Of a stretch of DNA of 64,000 nucleotides, positions 34,720-43,193 are shown one piece after another. This DNA is from Metallumcola ferriviriculae. Its GTDB lineage: Bacteria; Bacillota; JADQBR01. Every line of letters starts with the position of its first letter. Position 1 is the stretch's first letter. Under the pieces are notes generated by a model. The model was not told the DNA's origin, did not search any database, and was given only the letters and a program-made list of their open reading frames with translations. The translations under genes were made by a program, and so were the position numbers. The stretch covers positions 658,501 through 722,500 of the forward strand of contig NZ_CP121694.1 in assembly GCF_035573695.1 (NCBI RefSeq). Reading direction: 5' to 3'.

Positions 34720-36094
34720 TAGAATACTTATTCTGACGGATATCATTATAATAGGAATTTCTTTATTTATTGCTTATTGGTTTAAATTTACAAGTGGGCT
34801 TTTTCTTAAGGTTGACCACTTAAGTGCCGCCGAGTATGCCCAGGGACTCTTAATTTTTATACCGGTTTTTATTGTGATTAATTATTTGTTTGAACTTTAT
34901 ACCTCTCAGAGGGGAACTAGGTTTTTTAAGGAATTATTATCAGTTATAAAGAGTAACCTTTTGGCACTGCTGTTTGTTATGAGCTTTCTATTTGTATTTA
35001 AGGAAGTTCATTATTCGCGTTTTGTGCTGCTGCTGTTTGTAATGTTAAACACGCTGCTTAGTGCCGGTGTTAGGTATATTGGCAGAGCTTTTTTACGCTC
35101 GATGCGTAAACAAGGATATAACAAAAAGTTCCTGTTAATCTTAGGTGCCGGGAATTTGGGGAAAACCATGCTTACTAAGATCCGCCAGAACAAGGAATTT
35201 GGCTATGAAGTAATCGGGTTCCTGGATGACGATGAGAAAAAACAGGGGCAGGACATTGATGACGTAAGAGTAATTGGCCAATTAAATGATATTGAAAGAG
35301 TTACTGAAAGCCATCTAGTGGATGAAGCAATAGTGGCTTTACCTCTAAACGCTTACGACAGGCTGCAGGGAATTATCAATACCTGTGAAAAAATTGGCTT
35401 GAAGATGTTAATTATTCCGGATTATTTCGATTATATACCGGCACGTCCCAAGGTTGTGGAGTTTGCCGATATTCCACTGCTAAATGTTAGGCATGTCCCC
35501 TTGGATGATATCGCTAATATGGTTCTTAAGCGTGCTATTGACATAAGCATATCCCTAGTTGTGCTTATTATCTGCAGTCCTTTACTGCTGATGATAGCGT
35601 TGGGTATCAAGGTGACCTCTCCCGGGCCGGTAATTTTTAGACAGGAAAGAGTGGGGCTGCATAGAAAACCTTTTACCATGTATAAGTTCAGAACTATGAG
35701 GGTTCAGAAAAAGAAACAGGAAGACCAGAACTGGACCACCAAGGGGGATAGCCGCAAAACCAAGTTTGGTTCTTTTTTGCGGAAAACCAGTTTGGATGAA
35801 CTGCTGCAGTTTTTCAATGTACTTAAGGGTGATATGAGTATCATTGGGCCAAGACCGGAAAGACCGCATTTTGTGGAACAATTTAAGGAAAAGATACCCA
35901 AGTATATGGTGAAGCATCATGTGCGGCCGGGTATTACCGGGTGGGCCCAGGTCAACGGCTGGCGAGGGGATACTTCCATTGCAGAGCGAATAAAATGTGA
36001 CCTTTACTATGTAGAAAACTGGACTTGGACTTTGGAATGGAAAATATTCATCATGACTTTTTATGCTGGGTTTATTAATAAAAATGCTTACTAG
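34691..36094 (+). CDS. Polyprenyl-phosphate phosphoglycosyltransferase (WbaP/WcaJ-type)
   Basis: This 467-residue enzyme starts glycan assembly by placing a sugar-1-phosphate on undecaprenyl phosphate. It has four N-terminal membrane helices, a Rossmann-like cytoplasmic domain (LLILGAGNLGKTMLTKI), a re-entrant helix (about residue 280), and the catalytic module VTSPGPVIFRQERVGLHRKP, SLDELLQFFNVLKGDMS and IGPRPERP with the Asp-Glu pair. The start is GTG 34691 behind GGGGGAGG, inside the upstream gene. It is in a different superfamily from the WecA/TagO enzyme at 6751, so the window encodes two different initiating transferases. Confidence 0.92.
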   Translation: MIREYQKILNRILILTDIIIIGISLFIAYWFKFTSGLFLKVDHLSAAEYAQGLLIFIPVFIVINYLFELYTSQRGTRFFKELLSVIKSNLLALLFVMSFLFVFKEVHYSRFVLLLFVMLNTLLSAGVRYIGRAFLRSMRKQGYNKKFLLILGAGNLGKTMLTKIRQNKEFGYEVIGFLDDDEKKQGQDIDDVRVIGQLNDIERVTESHLVDEAIVALPLNAYDRLQGIINTCEKIGLKMLIIPDYFDYIPARPKVVEFADIPLLNVRHVPLDDIANMVLKRAIDISISLVVLIICSPLLLMIALGIKVTSPGPVIFRQERVGLHRKPFTMYKFRTMRVQKKKQEDQNWTTKGDSRKTKFGSFLRKTSLDELLQFFNVLKGDMSIIGPRPERPHFVEQFKEKIPKYMVKHHVRPGITGWAQVNGWRGDTSIAERIKCDLYYVENWTWTLEWKIFIMTFYAGFINKNAY

Positions 36095-36103
36095 GGTGAG
36101 GAT

Positions 36104-37090
36104 ATGTCAAAGGTATTAGTTACCGGGGGCGCCGGTTATATCGGTAGTCATGTGGCAAAGGCCTTGTTACAGCAGGGATACGATATAATTATTTATGATA
36201 ATATGGAAAATGGCTGCGAAAGTGCAATAGTTGGCGGCACTTTGGTTAAGGCGGACTTAGCAGATGAGACTTCATTGAGTGAGGTTTTTAGCAAAGCTAA
36301 GGTTAATGCGGTTATTCATTTTGCAGGTTACAGCCTGGTGGCCGAATCTATGGCCGCGCCTCAGGAATATTATTATAATAATGTGGTCAATGGATTGAAC
36401 CTTCTTAAGGTCATGCGCAGATATAATGTTAAAAAGTTTGTATTTTCTTCTTCAGCGGCGGTGTACGGGGAACCACTTAAGTTACCGATAACAGAGAAAC
36501 ATCCCACTTCGCCTACTAATACTTACGGTGAAACCAAATTAATTTTTGAAAAGGTGTTGGAGCGCTATGCCGGAAGTTATGGATTGGCAAGTGTTTCTTT
36601 AAGGTACTTTAACGCTGCCGGTGCTGACCCGGAAGGTCAAATAGGTGAGAACCATAATCCCGAAACCCACCTTATTCCCTTATTATTACAACGAGTGCTA
36701 AAAGGGGACCGCTCTGAGTTTTCAATTTTTGGTGATGGTTACAATACTCCCGACGGAACCTGCATACGGGACTATGTTCATGTTACTGATCTGGCCCGGG
36801 CACATGCTTTAGCGCTGGAAGCATTGGAAACTCCTAAGAAGAAGTTTTCGGTATATAATTTGGGCTGCGGTACCGGCTATTCCGTGCTGCAGGTGCTAAA
36901 AGCGGTTGAAAGAGTAACCGGCTCTAATATTCCCTATAAAATTTGTGCGCCTAGGACGGGAGATCCGGCCGTGCTGGTGGCTGGTTGGGAAAAAATAAAA
37001 TGCGACTTGGGTTGGGTGCCGGAGTTTAACGATTTAGACAAGATAATAGCAACCGCCTGGTGTTGGTTAAAAAAATCAAGGCGGGTATAG
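36104..37090 (+). CDS. galE: UDP-glucose 4-epimerase GalE
   Basis: GalE interconverts UDP-glucose and UDP-galactose (or the HexNAc forms). The 328-residue SDR has VTGGAGYIGSHVAKAL at the N-terminus, FSSSAAVYGEP and the catalytic YGETK, then LRYFNAAGADPEGQIGE. It starts nine bases after the phosphoglycosyltransferase and closes the glycan locus; a mobile-element-like palindrome and a terminator follow. Confidence 0.93.
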   Translation: MSKVLVTGGAGYIGSHVAKALLQQGYDIIIYDNMENGCESAIVGGTLVKADLADETSLSEVFSKAKVNAVIHFAGYSLVAESMAAPQEYYYNNVVNGLNLLKVMRRYNVKKFVFSSSAAVYGEPLKLPITEKHPTSPTNTYGETKLIFEKVLERYAGSYGLASVSLRYFNAAGADPEGQIGENHNPETHLIPLLLQRVLKGDRSEFSIFGDGYNTPDGTCIRDYVHVTDLARAHALALEALETPKKKFSVYNLGCGTGYSVLQVLKAVERVTGSNIPYKICAPRTGDPAVLVAGWEKIKCDLGWVPEFNDLDKIIATAWCWLKKSRRV

Positions 37091-37125
37091 GTGGCGGATT
37101 AGAAAAATAAAATACATATAGAGGA

Positions 37126-37271
37126 TGTTCAAAAAGTCCATCGCAGGTGAGCGGCGAATTTCTGCGTTGCTCAGTCTTTGAGACTGCTCACGTACGCCAC
37201 CAGTACGCTCCGCGTCTCAAAGCCTTCGCGCCTTGAACTTCTTGCTCCTGCTACGATGGTCTTTTTGAACA
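37126..37271. mobile_element. MITE-like palindromic element, 146 bp
   Basis: The ends are inverted repeats: TGTTCAAAAAGTCCATCG at the left and, read on the other strand, TGTTCAAAAAGACCATCG at the right, 17 of 18 matching. Inside, CTTTGAGAC and GTCTCAAAG form a second inverted repeat. There is no coding capacity. The element lies between galE and its terminator. Its structure is that of a small non-autonomous element or repetitive palindrome; no matching transposase is in the window, and target-site duplication is not clear. Confidence 0.65.
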
Positions 37272-37300
37272 CGCACATATAGTAAATGAAGCTGATAACG

Positions 37301-37322
37301 CACCTTTTTAAGGTGTTTTTTT
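37301..37322 (+). terminator. Rho-independent terminator of the glycan locus
   Basis: CACCTT pairs with AAGGTG around TTT and is followed by seven T residues. It lies downstream of galE, beyond the MITE-like element. The rest of the gap to 37466 holds only the leader of the next gene. Confidence 0.8.
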
Positions 37323-37465
37323 ATGACCTAAAAAGGATATAATCAAATTTCCCTGTCATTAACGCCTGACCTGGGCCATAAATTAGTGGTAGTGAGAGTT
37401 TGTTGAGAAAGGGTGGTGGGGGTAAAGATGATTTTGGGGCCTACCAAGGAAGGAGGGCTGACGGG

Positions 37466-38716
37466 GTGAGGAAATATGCAGTGTTGTTGATGCTGCCGGT
37501 ATTGTGGTTATTATTAACGGGGTGTGCTTTTGCTGCAGATCTGTTTCCACCGCCGTCCCAATATTTTTACGGAACGGTGGCTGTGGAAGCGGATGGCACC
37601 GAATCACCTGCTCCGCCGGGAACTGTGGTTATGGTGAAACAAAAAGGGCAGGACCGGTTATTGGCAATTTATGCTTTGTGGCGCACCGGTACCATCGGTA
37701 ATGTCCGTTCAAAGGGACGTTGTTTGACTGTCAGCAACCGGGCGTTGAATAATGGCGATATTTTGGAATTTTACGTTAACGGCCGCCGTACCGCTACCGA
37801 GGCGGTATTTCGGCGTGGGGTGATGGCAGAAATAAATATTGGCGCGAATTATAGACAAGAAACTGTATTGACAGAAGTTGAGCCGCTGCAGCAAGAGGAA
37901 GAGAAAGTTCAGAGGCAGCCTGAGCCAATTGGTGCGGAAGCGGGTGGTGCCAAAAGGGAGAATGACGCAGGGGAACAAGTGATACCAAGCACCGTAGAGG
38001 AACAAACTGTGCCGCAGGCCTTAGAGGAACAAACCACCACTGATGCTGCAGGGGAAAAAGCGGGCTTGGATGTCGCTGCACCGGATAGTTCAGTGACTGA
38101 GGGAGCAGCCGGCAGTGATAGGTTAAACGAGCAGCAGCCGGCAAAAGACGAGGCGCGGCCCGAAGAACAGGCGGAGCCAGCGGTGACATTTGCTGATATT
38201 AAGGGACACCCTTTGCAGCAGGAAATCGAGCAGGCCGCTGCTAGTGGACTGGTGGCGGGAGTTACCGAGACGGAGTTTGAACCTGACAGACCGGTAACTC
38301 GGGCGGAGTTTATCGTCATGCTGGTGAAGGCACTAGATATCAAAGGAAAAGAAACCCAGTTTACTTTCATGGATGTATACAGCACGGATTGGTTTTATCC
38401 GGCGTTAAAAAAAGCATATTCTACGGGAATTATTAAGGGCTACAACAGCGTGGAATTTAAACCAGAGGAAGCCATTAACCGTCAGCAGGCAGCTGCTATA
38501 GCGGCTAAGGCACTGCAGCTGCTTAACAAGGCACCGCTAGTGGATCGGCAAATCTTAAAGAAGTATAAAGATGCCGGTGAGCTTGAACCCTATGCAAATG
38601 CGGGGATGGCCATTAGCCTGCAGCTGAACTTACTGGAACCGATAAACAATAAATTGATGCCCCGGGATAAGGTTACCCGGGCCCAGGCGGCAGCCATGTT
38701 GGTACGTATTAAATAA
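37466..38716 (+). CDS. SLH-domain surface protein with three C-terminal SLH repeats
   Basis: The 416-residue protein starts at GTG with AGGAGGG eight to ten bases upstream; the frame is open further back but without a signal peptide. The N-terminal hydrophobic segment ends LLLTGCAFAAD, which fits both a lipobox (LTGC) and a type I signal site (AFA-AD). Residues about 35-130 form a small beta domain, about 140-250 a Glu/Pro/Ala-rich linker, and about 252-416 three SLH repeats (VTRAEFIVMLVKAL, INRQQAAAIAAKAL, VTRAQAAAMLVRIK). SLH domains bind pyruvylated wall polymer, which links it to CsaB (3174). Confidence 0.88.
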   Translation: MRKYAVLLMLPVLWLLLTGCAFAADLFPPPSQYFYGTVAVEADGTESPAPPGTVVMVKQKGQDRLLAIYALWRTGTIGNVRSKGRCLTVSNRALNNGDILEFYVNGRRTATEAVFRRGVMAEINIGANYRQETVLTEVEPLQQEEEKVQRQPEPIGAEAGGAKRENDAGEQVIPSTVEEQTVPQALEEQTTTDAAGEKAGLDVAAPDSSVTEGAAGSDRLNEQQPAKDEARPEEQAEPAVTFADIKGHPLQQEIEQAAASGLVAGVTETEFEPDRPVTRAEFIVMLVKALDIKGKETQFTFMDVYSTDWFYPALKKAYSTGIIKGYNSVEFKPEEAINRQQAAAIAAKALQLLNKAPLVDRQILKKYKDAGELEPYANAGMAISLQLNLLEPINNKLMPRDKVTRAQAAAMLVRIK

Positions 38717-38839
38717 AAATATATATTTAAAGCGGTACCACTTAAAAGGCAGCAATAATGGTGGGGAATTTTGCCGGCGAAAAAGCTGCTCGGAAATCCA
38801 GAAGGAGTTTAAGAAGGTTGTAAGCAAGAAAAAATTTGT

Positions 38840-38873
38840 GAGAGAAGCATTATTTATAATGTTTCTCTCTTTT
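38840..38873 (+). terminator. Rho-independent terminator
   Basis: GAGAGAAGCATTA pairs with TAATGTTTCTCTC (one mismatch) around a four-base loop, followed by a short T-run. It lies about 125 bases after the SLH gene and could serve it; the intervening bases show no gene. Confidence 0.7.
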
Positions 38874-38985
38874 GAATTTAAAAGCTGAATTTATCAGTAT
38901 AAAACTTGCATTATATTTTTAAAATACATACTAACAAGAAATCTAACAAATAATTAGATTATAGCTAGGCAAAGGAGTTCTCATA

Positions 38986-39963
38986 ATGTTTCCGATTTTG
39001 ACGGGTAACAAAGAAAAAAAGAATGCATTGTTAAATGCAGCGGAAGCGTTCCATCTCTGGGATGTTACCAAGTCTAAATATGCAGCATTAGAAAGGGTGG
39101 GAGTTTGGGGGAACTTCGTGCATGACAAAGAACTTCTGCGTTATCTTGATTTATATATTAGTTCAACGAAAGAATTCACTAAAATTTTGGAACAAAATTT
39201 AGAGAAATACGGGCTCAAAGGGCCGGACTCTCATACCTTTGCGGTACGCACGAAAATAAATTCAGATATAATCCGGGACCAACTTATTGCCTTTGATATG
39301 TTTACTCTAATGCAGGAATTTATTGAAATGCTTTTGACCGCTATTGTAAGTTCTACCACTAATGACGAACTGCGGGCCCTCTATATCAAACAGGCGAAAA
39401 TAGACATTGATCGAATTAGCTTAATTGTCAAATATTTAAAAGTTAAAGGATGGTTAGGTATACCCCCTATTTACCCCCTTGTGCCAACGAACTCTGGTTC
39501 AAAGCTTGATGCCGGTGAAGCAGCTAGCTTGTGGAGTCATCTTACCTATCGTTACGATAATATACAATTGACGGAAATATTTTTGGCTCTCGCAAATGAT
39601 GGTGATTTCAAAGCGATGTTAAAGGTGGGTCAGCGGATGCTGATTAAACAGGCAAGGAAGCTGGAAAAAGAGCTTGAAAATTTCTGTATCCCAGCTCCTG
39701 TTAAGCCTGCTAGTGTTATGGCTCAGGGTAACACCCAATTTGAGAATGACGACACCTTATTTCGGAGTATTTTTTCCGGTGTAACCGGTGCTTTGTCAGT
39801 TCATGCCAAAGCACTAAAACAAGCGACAACCAATGATAGGATAGCAACTCTTTTTAAGGACCTGCTGATAGATGAGATAGATACCTTTGATAAACTTGTA
39901 AAGTTTGGCAAGCTAAAGGGATGGCTTAACCCAACTCCCAGTTTCGGAATTTTTAAGCAGTAA
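38986..39963 (+). CDS. DUF3231 family protein (two tandem domains)
   Basis: The 325-residue helical protein contains two copies of a domain: the first starts AAEAFHLWDVTKSKYAAL and ends VKGWLGIPPIYP, the second starts AGEAASLWSHLTYRYDNI and ends LKGWLNPTPSF. This tandem helical-bundle arrangement is that of DUF3231 proteins, common in spore-forming Bacillota and of unknown biochemical role; a sporulation or spore-coat link is inferred from family distribution. It is a single gene with an AAAGGAG site. No signal peptide is seen. Confidence 0.75.
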   Translation: MFPILTGNKEKKNALLNAAEAFHLWDVTKSKYAALERVGVWGNFVHDKELLRYLDLYISSTKEFTKILEQNLEKYGLKGPDSHTFAVRTKINSDIIRDQLIAFDMFTLMQEFIEMLLTAIVSSTTNDELRALYIKQAKIDIDRISLIVKYLKVKGWLGIPPIYPLVPTNSGSKLDAGEAASLWSHLTYRYDNIQLTEIFLALANDGDFKAMLKVGQRMLIKQARKLEKELENFCIPAPVKPASVMAQGNTQFENDDTLFRSIFSGVTGALSVHAKALKQATTNDRIATLFKDLLIDEIDTFDKLVKFGKLKGWLNPTPSFGIFKQ

Positions 39964-40115
39964 ATTTACGAGTAAAGAGAAAGGCATAACTTTTCTGGGC
40001 CAAGGCCATGTTCTTTTATCAACTGTATTTAACAGCCCCAAAACGCGCCGATAGCTAATGGGGACATATTCTTTCGCCCAAAAGTAAATGATAGGGTAAG
40101 AGGAGGCATAATGAA

Positions 40116-40208
40116 ATGAGCTTATTGCTGGAGGTAATTCTTACTTTGCTGTTTATATTTTTTGGTACTATTTTACTTTACCATCTCTCTAAACAAGAAA
40201 AGCTATAA
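40116..40208 (+). CDS. 30-residue single-pass membrane peptide upstream of DUF421 gene
   Basis: ATG 40116 lies nine bases after a perfect AGGAGG (40101-40106). The 30 codons encode MSLLLEVILTLLFIFFGTIL followed by LYHLSKQEKL: one membrane helix and a short charged tail. It ends 52 bases before the DUF421 gene. The ribosome site and amino-acid pattern support translation; it is too short for homology judgement. An alternative ATG at 40111 gives only two codons before a stop. Confidence 0.55.
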   Translation: MSLLLEVILTLLFIFFGTILLYHLSKQEKL

Positions 40209-40260
40209 GTTTTTACGCCGTTGAATTATTTGCTATTTGTTTAAAGAGGAGTTGACATAT

Positions 40261-40983
40261 ATGCAGGCTTTCGAAGTATTTGTGCAGACTTTATTGGCAT
40301 TTTCCGCAATTTTCATTTATGCCCGTATTTTAGGTAAGCAGTTGGTCAGTCAACTGACCTTTTTTGAATATGTTACCGGTATTACATTTGGCAGTATTGC
40401 GGCCACCATAGCCACGGATGTGAATCAGCGTACTATTACCCATTTCATTGGTTTGACTATTTTTTCCCTGTTGACGTACCTGATGCAGGTAATAACGCTG
40501 AAAAATCGCCCGGCCCGAAAGATTATTGAAGGTGAACCGGTGGTGGTGATTCAAAACGGTAAGCTGCTGGAGGATAAGATGGCGGTTATGCACTATAACG
40601 TGGATGAATTGCAGATGCAGCTGCGTAGTAAGGGGTATTTTAACATTAACGATGTGGAATATGCTATCATGGAGCCCAACGGAGAATTAAGCGTATTGGC
40701 TAAATCTCAAAAACGGCCGGTCACACCGGAGGATTTACAGCTATCAACTGATTATGAAGGTATTGATTTGGAACTGATAATAGATGGTGAGGTCATTTAT
40801 CAAAATTTAAGTCAGGATAATTTGGATATGGATTGGCTGAAGGATCAGCTCAGGCAGCGAGGGGTACAGGATCTCAATCAAGTTGTCTATGCCGGGCTGG
40901 ACTGCCAAGGGAATTTATTTCTGGACCTTGTTGATGACAGCAAAGTAAATAATGTTGATGTAACAGATAACCCGCCGGATTGA
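40261..40983 (+). CDS. DUF421 (YetF/YcaP) family membrane protein
   Basis: The 240-residue protein has three N-terminal membrane helices (ending near residue 75) with the family segment YARILGKQLVSQLTFFEYVT and GITFGSIAATIATD, then a cytoplasmic alpha/beta part containing the RPARKIIEGEPVVVIQNGKL motif. In Bacillus the family includes spore-associated and stress-related members; the molecular function is not settled. ATG 40261 has AGAGGAG ten bases upstream; the longer frame to 40237 lacks one. A stem (AACCCGCC/GGCGGGTT, 40969-40992) overlaps the stop. Confidence 0.87.
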   Translation: MQAFEVFVQTLLAFSAIFIYARILGKQLVSQLTFFEYVTGITFGSIAATIATDVNQRTITHFIGLTIFSLLTYLMQVITLKNRPARKIIEGEPVVVIQNGKLLEDKMAVMHYNVDELQMQLRSKGYFNINDVEYAIMEPNGELSVLAKSQKRPVTPEDLQLSTDYEGIDLELIIDGEVIYQNLSQDNLDMDWLKDQLRQRGVQDLNQVVYAGLDCQGNLFLDLVDDSKVNNVDVTDNPPD

Positions 40984-41028
40984 CGGCGGGTTAAGTAATA
41001 TTTGCGTCGGATATTGAATGTTTGACAT

Positions 41029-41193
41029 TTAATCAAGATAGTTTCGTAGTTCCTCCTCATTGAGGTTTCTATAACATTCCGGGCATAATTCCATGCCACC
41101 TTTCATTTTTACCGGGGCATATTCCGGTGGGAAGCTTTCCATAAGTTGAAAATTCTGGCCGCAGCGATGGCAGCAGTTATCTTGTTTGCTCAT
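41029..41193 (-). CDS. 54-residue zinc-ribbon protein (only minus-strand gene)
   Basis: On the minus strand, AAGGAGG lies seven bases before an ATG whose 54 codons give MSKQDNCCHRCGQNFQLMES at the start and KGGMELCPECYRNLNEEEL near the end. The paired CxxC motifs (CHRC and CPEC) predict a zinc ribbon. It has no signal peptide or membrane segment. It is convergent with the DUF421 gene and divergent from the following plus-strand gene. Function unknown; the strong ribosome site and metal-site spacing argue for a real gene. Confidence 0.75.
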   Translation of the reverse strand: MSKQDNCCHRCGQNFQLMESFPPEYAPVKMKGGMELCPECYRNLNEEELRNYLD

Positions 41194-41300
41194 GTTAAAA
41201 ACCTCCTTCTCACATTATTATTTCTTGAAATGGGGAACTATTATTCCCGTTTTGGCGTTAAGTGCATATGATATGTCACAAAAACGCTGGGGGGATTTTG

Positions 41301-41783
41301 ATGGAGCGGATAGCAGATTTAACAATCGCTTTTTTAGCTGTATACGGTATGATTATGCTGGCGAAGCGTTTTAATCACTGGCTTTATCGTAAGAGTCTCG
41401 AAAATAAGGATACTACTGTTAGTTGGGTACTGATGGTAAAAGACCAGGAAAAGGCAGTAGAGGGCTTGCTGCGCCAATTAGTGGCCATTTATCGGGAAGA
41501 TCTTCAGATTGCTGACCTTTATGTAATGGATTTAGGATCTGCAGATGCTACGGTTGACATAATCCGGCGGCTGAGCAAAAGTAACCGAGAATTTATTGTG
41601 GTGGAAAGAAGGGACGGCGCGGGTTGGGATGAGGTGATCACACAATGCCGTGGTCGAGCAATTTGTATTCTTGATTTGAAACAGATGGATACTGCTGATT
41701 TACCGCATGTGGCTCTTAAATTGTCTAAAAAGATATCAGCTAACAGAAATTTACAACGAAAAACCCAGTTTAGCAGGAATTAG
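41301..41783 (+). CDS. Small membrane-tethered GT-A-like protein
   Basis: The 160-residue protein has an N-terminal membrane helix (about residues 6-22) and then a short glycosyltransferase-2-like fold: WVLMVKDQEKAVEGLLRQL, VMDLGSADATVDIIRRLS, and AICILDLKQMD at the position of the nucleotide-binding aspartates. It lacks the acceptor half of a GT2 enzyme, so catalysis is doubtful. GGGGGGA precedes ATG 41301. It is directly upstream of a membrane diguanylate cyclase. Similarity to GT2 is my reading of the motif pattern, not a confirmed match. Confidence 0.65.
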   Translation: MERIADLTIAFLAVYGMIMLAKRFNHWLYRKSLENKDTTVSWVLMVKDQEKAVEGLLRQLVAIYREDLQIADLYVMDLGSADATVDIIRRLSKSNREFIVVERRDGAGWDEVITQCRGRAICILDLKQMDTADLPHVALKLSKKISANRNLQRKTQFSRN

Positions 41784-41868
41784 TTATAATAAAGGCGAAA
41801 TATACAGGCGATTCAAGGGTTTTAAAGCCAAAGAATTTAGCTGGGTAAAGTGGAAGCGGTGGCCTTCG

Positions 41869-42996
41869 ATGTTTCGATCTACGGAAAAAAAACTGTGGTA
41901 TATAATCGCTTTTGCGGGTATTCCGTACCTGTTCTTGCTTTTGATGCTCAAAACCATACAAACAAATATGCGCCCGCTTTTCTTTTTAGTCGCCTTTGTA
42001 TTTATTTTTGACTGGATATTTATACCGTTCTATTTTTTTCAGAATAGATTTACTTGGTGGAAGAAGCTTATTACCGTCGGGTTAAATGTGGTATTGTCCT
42101 TTGTGTTTATTGAGTTTACCGGTGGAGCGGCCAGCGTCTTTTATCCGGGATTTTATTACCTGCCCGTTTTGATCGCCTGTGTCTATGGGGGGTTGTGGGA
42201 AAGTCTTGCTACAGCGATATTGGTAATTGTATTAAGCATTTATGGTTTTGAATGGCAGATACTGTATAGCGGTTATTATTTGGCTGCTCATTCGCTTACT
42301 CTATTTTTGGTGGCCGTAGTGCTGGGATTTGTCATTGGTGAAGAAAAGAAACAGCGGTGGGAGAATGAAAGAATGGCCCGGAAGCTGAAGCTCGCCTATG
42401 AGGAGCTCAGCTCTTCACATTCACAACTGAAAGCTTATACGGAAATAGTAGAAGATATGAATGACGAAATGGAACACCTGGCAGTTACTGATGACCTTAC
42501 GTTACTATATAATTACCGATATTTCCAAAACTGCTTGGAACGGATGATCCGGCAAAAAAATACCCATCCCATCGCTTTGATAATGCTTGATATAGACCAT
42601 TTTAAAAAGGTCAACGATGGTTGGGGTCACTTGGTGGGGAATAAGGTGTTGGTTCGTATTGCGGAGATTATTCGCAGCTTGGTGCGGGACAATGATGTGG
42701 TGGTACGCTACGGCGGTGAAGAATTTGCCATTTTACTGCCTAATACGGGTAGCAAAGGTGCTCATATGGTTGCCGAAAGAATCCGAGAAACTGTCGCCGG
42801 GGAAGTTTTTTATGAATTGGATGGTGAGGAACTGCGGGGAACGGTGAGCCAGGGAATTACAATCTTTCCTGAGGAGGCTGCGGACCCCAGTGTTCTTATT
42901 AGTAACGCTGATAAGGCGATGTATTGCGCCAAGAAAATGGGGCGTAACCGGGTAGTTTTATTTAAAGATATCGACGATAAGCAGCAATCACGATAA
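41869..42996 (+). CDS. Membrane-bound diguanylate cyclase (GGDEF)
   Basis: The enzyme makes c-di-GMP from two GTP. It has five or six membrane helices in the first 170 residues, a coiled-coil linker (ARKLKLAYEELSSSHSQLKA) and a complete GGDEF domain from about residue 215: the active-site motif is GGEEF, the inhibitory site RDND stands five residues before it, and LDIDHFKKVND carries a metal ligand. The frame is open back to 41707; ATG 41869 gives a clean membrane-protein N-terminus but only a weak ribosome site, so the start is uncertain. An HD-GYP protein for the opposite reaction is encoded at 49896. Confidence 0.88.
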   Translation: MFRSTEKKLWYIIAFAGIPYLFLLLMLKTIQTNMRPLFFLVAFVFIFDWIFIPFYFFQNRFTWWKKLITVGLNVVLSFVFIEFTGGAASVFYPGFYYLPVLIACVYGGLWESLATAILVIVLSIYGFEWQILYSGYYLAAHSLTLFLVAVVLGFVIGEEKKQRWENERMARKLKLAYEELSSSHSQLKAYTEIVEDMNDEMEHLAVTDDLTLLYNYRYFQNCLERMIRQKNTHPIALIMLDIDHFKKVNDGWGHLVGNKVLVRIAEIIRSLVRDNDVVVRYGGEEFAILLPNTGSKGAHMVAERIRETVAGEVFYELDGEELRGTVSQGITIFPEEAADPSVLISNADKAMYCAKKMGRNRVVLFKDIDDKQQSR

Positions 42997-43042
42997 AACT
43001 GCTGCGTTTCCTAACTTAATTAAATGTGTTGTGAGACTGATT

Positions 43043-43065
43043 AGCGGCTTAACGCCGCTTTTTTT
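43043..43065 (+). terminator. Rho-independent terminator
   Basis: AGCGGC pairs with GCCGCT around TTAAC and is followed by seven T residues, 46 bases after the diguanylate cyclase stop. Confidence 0.85.
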
Positions 43066-43148
43066 GTTTGCGAGGCACGTTGCCGAGCCAAGCCCCCGCT
43101 TTTCCGCGAGAATATGGTCGTTTTTTGTCAGGAGGAAAAGGGAGACAG

Positions 43149-43176
43149 TTGTAGAACAAAAGTGCAAAAGTATAAA
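43149..43176 (+). promoter_or_regulatory. SigA-like promoter candidate before comFA
   Basis: TTGTAG and TATAAA are separated by 16 bases. The predicted start would leave a leader of only about 10 bases, barely including the GGGGGC ribosome site, so this is tentative. Confidence 0.25.
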
Positions 43177-43193
43177 TTGCCGGGGGCAATAAT

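Noticed and set aside
41707-41868. Frameshift joining the GT-A-like protein and the diguanylate cyclase into one gene
   Set aside because: The upstream protein ends in low-complexity polar sequence and the downstream gene has its own plausible start before the first membrane helix; nothing indicates a broken domain at the junction.
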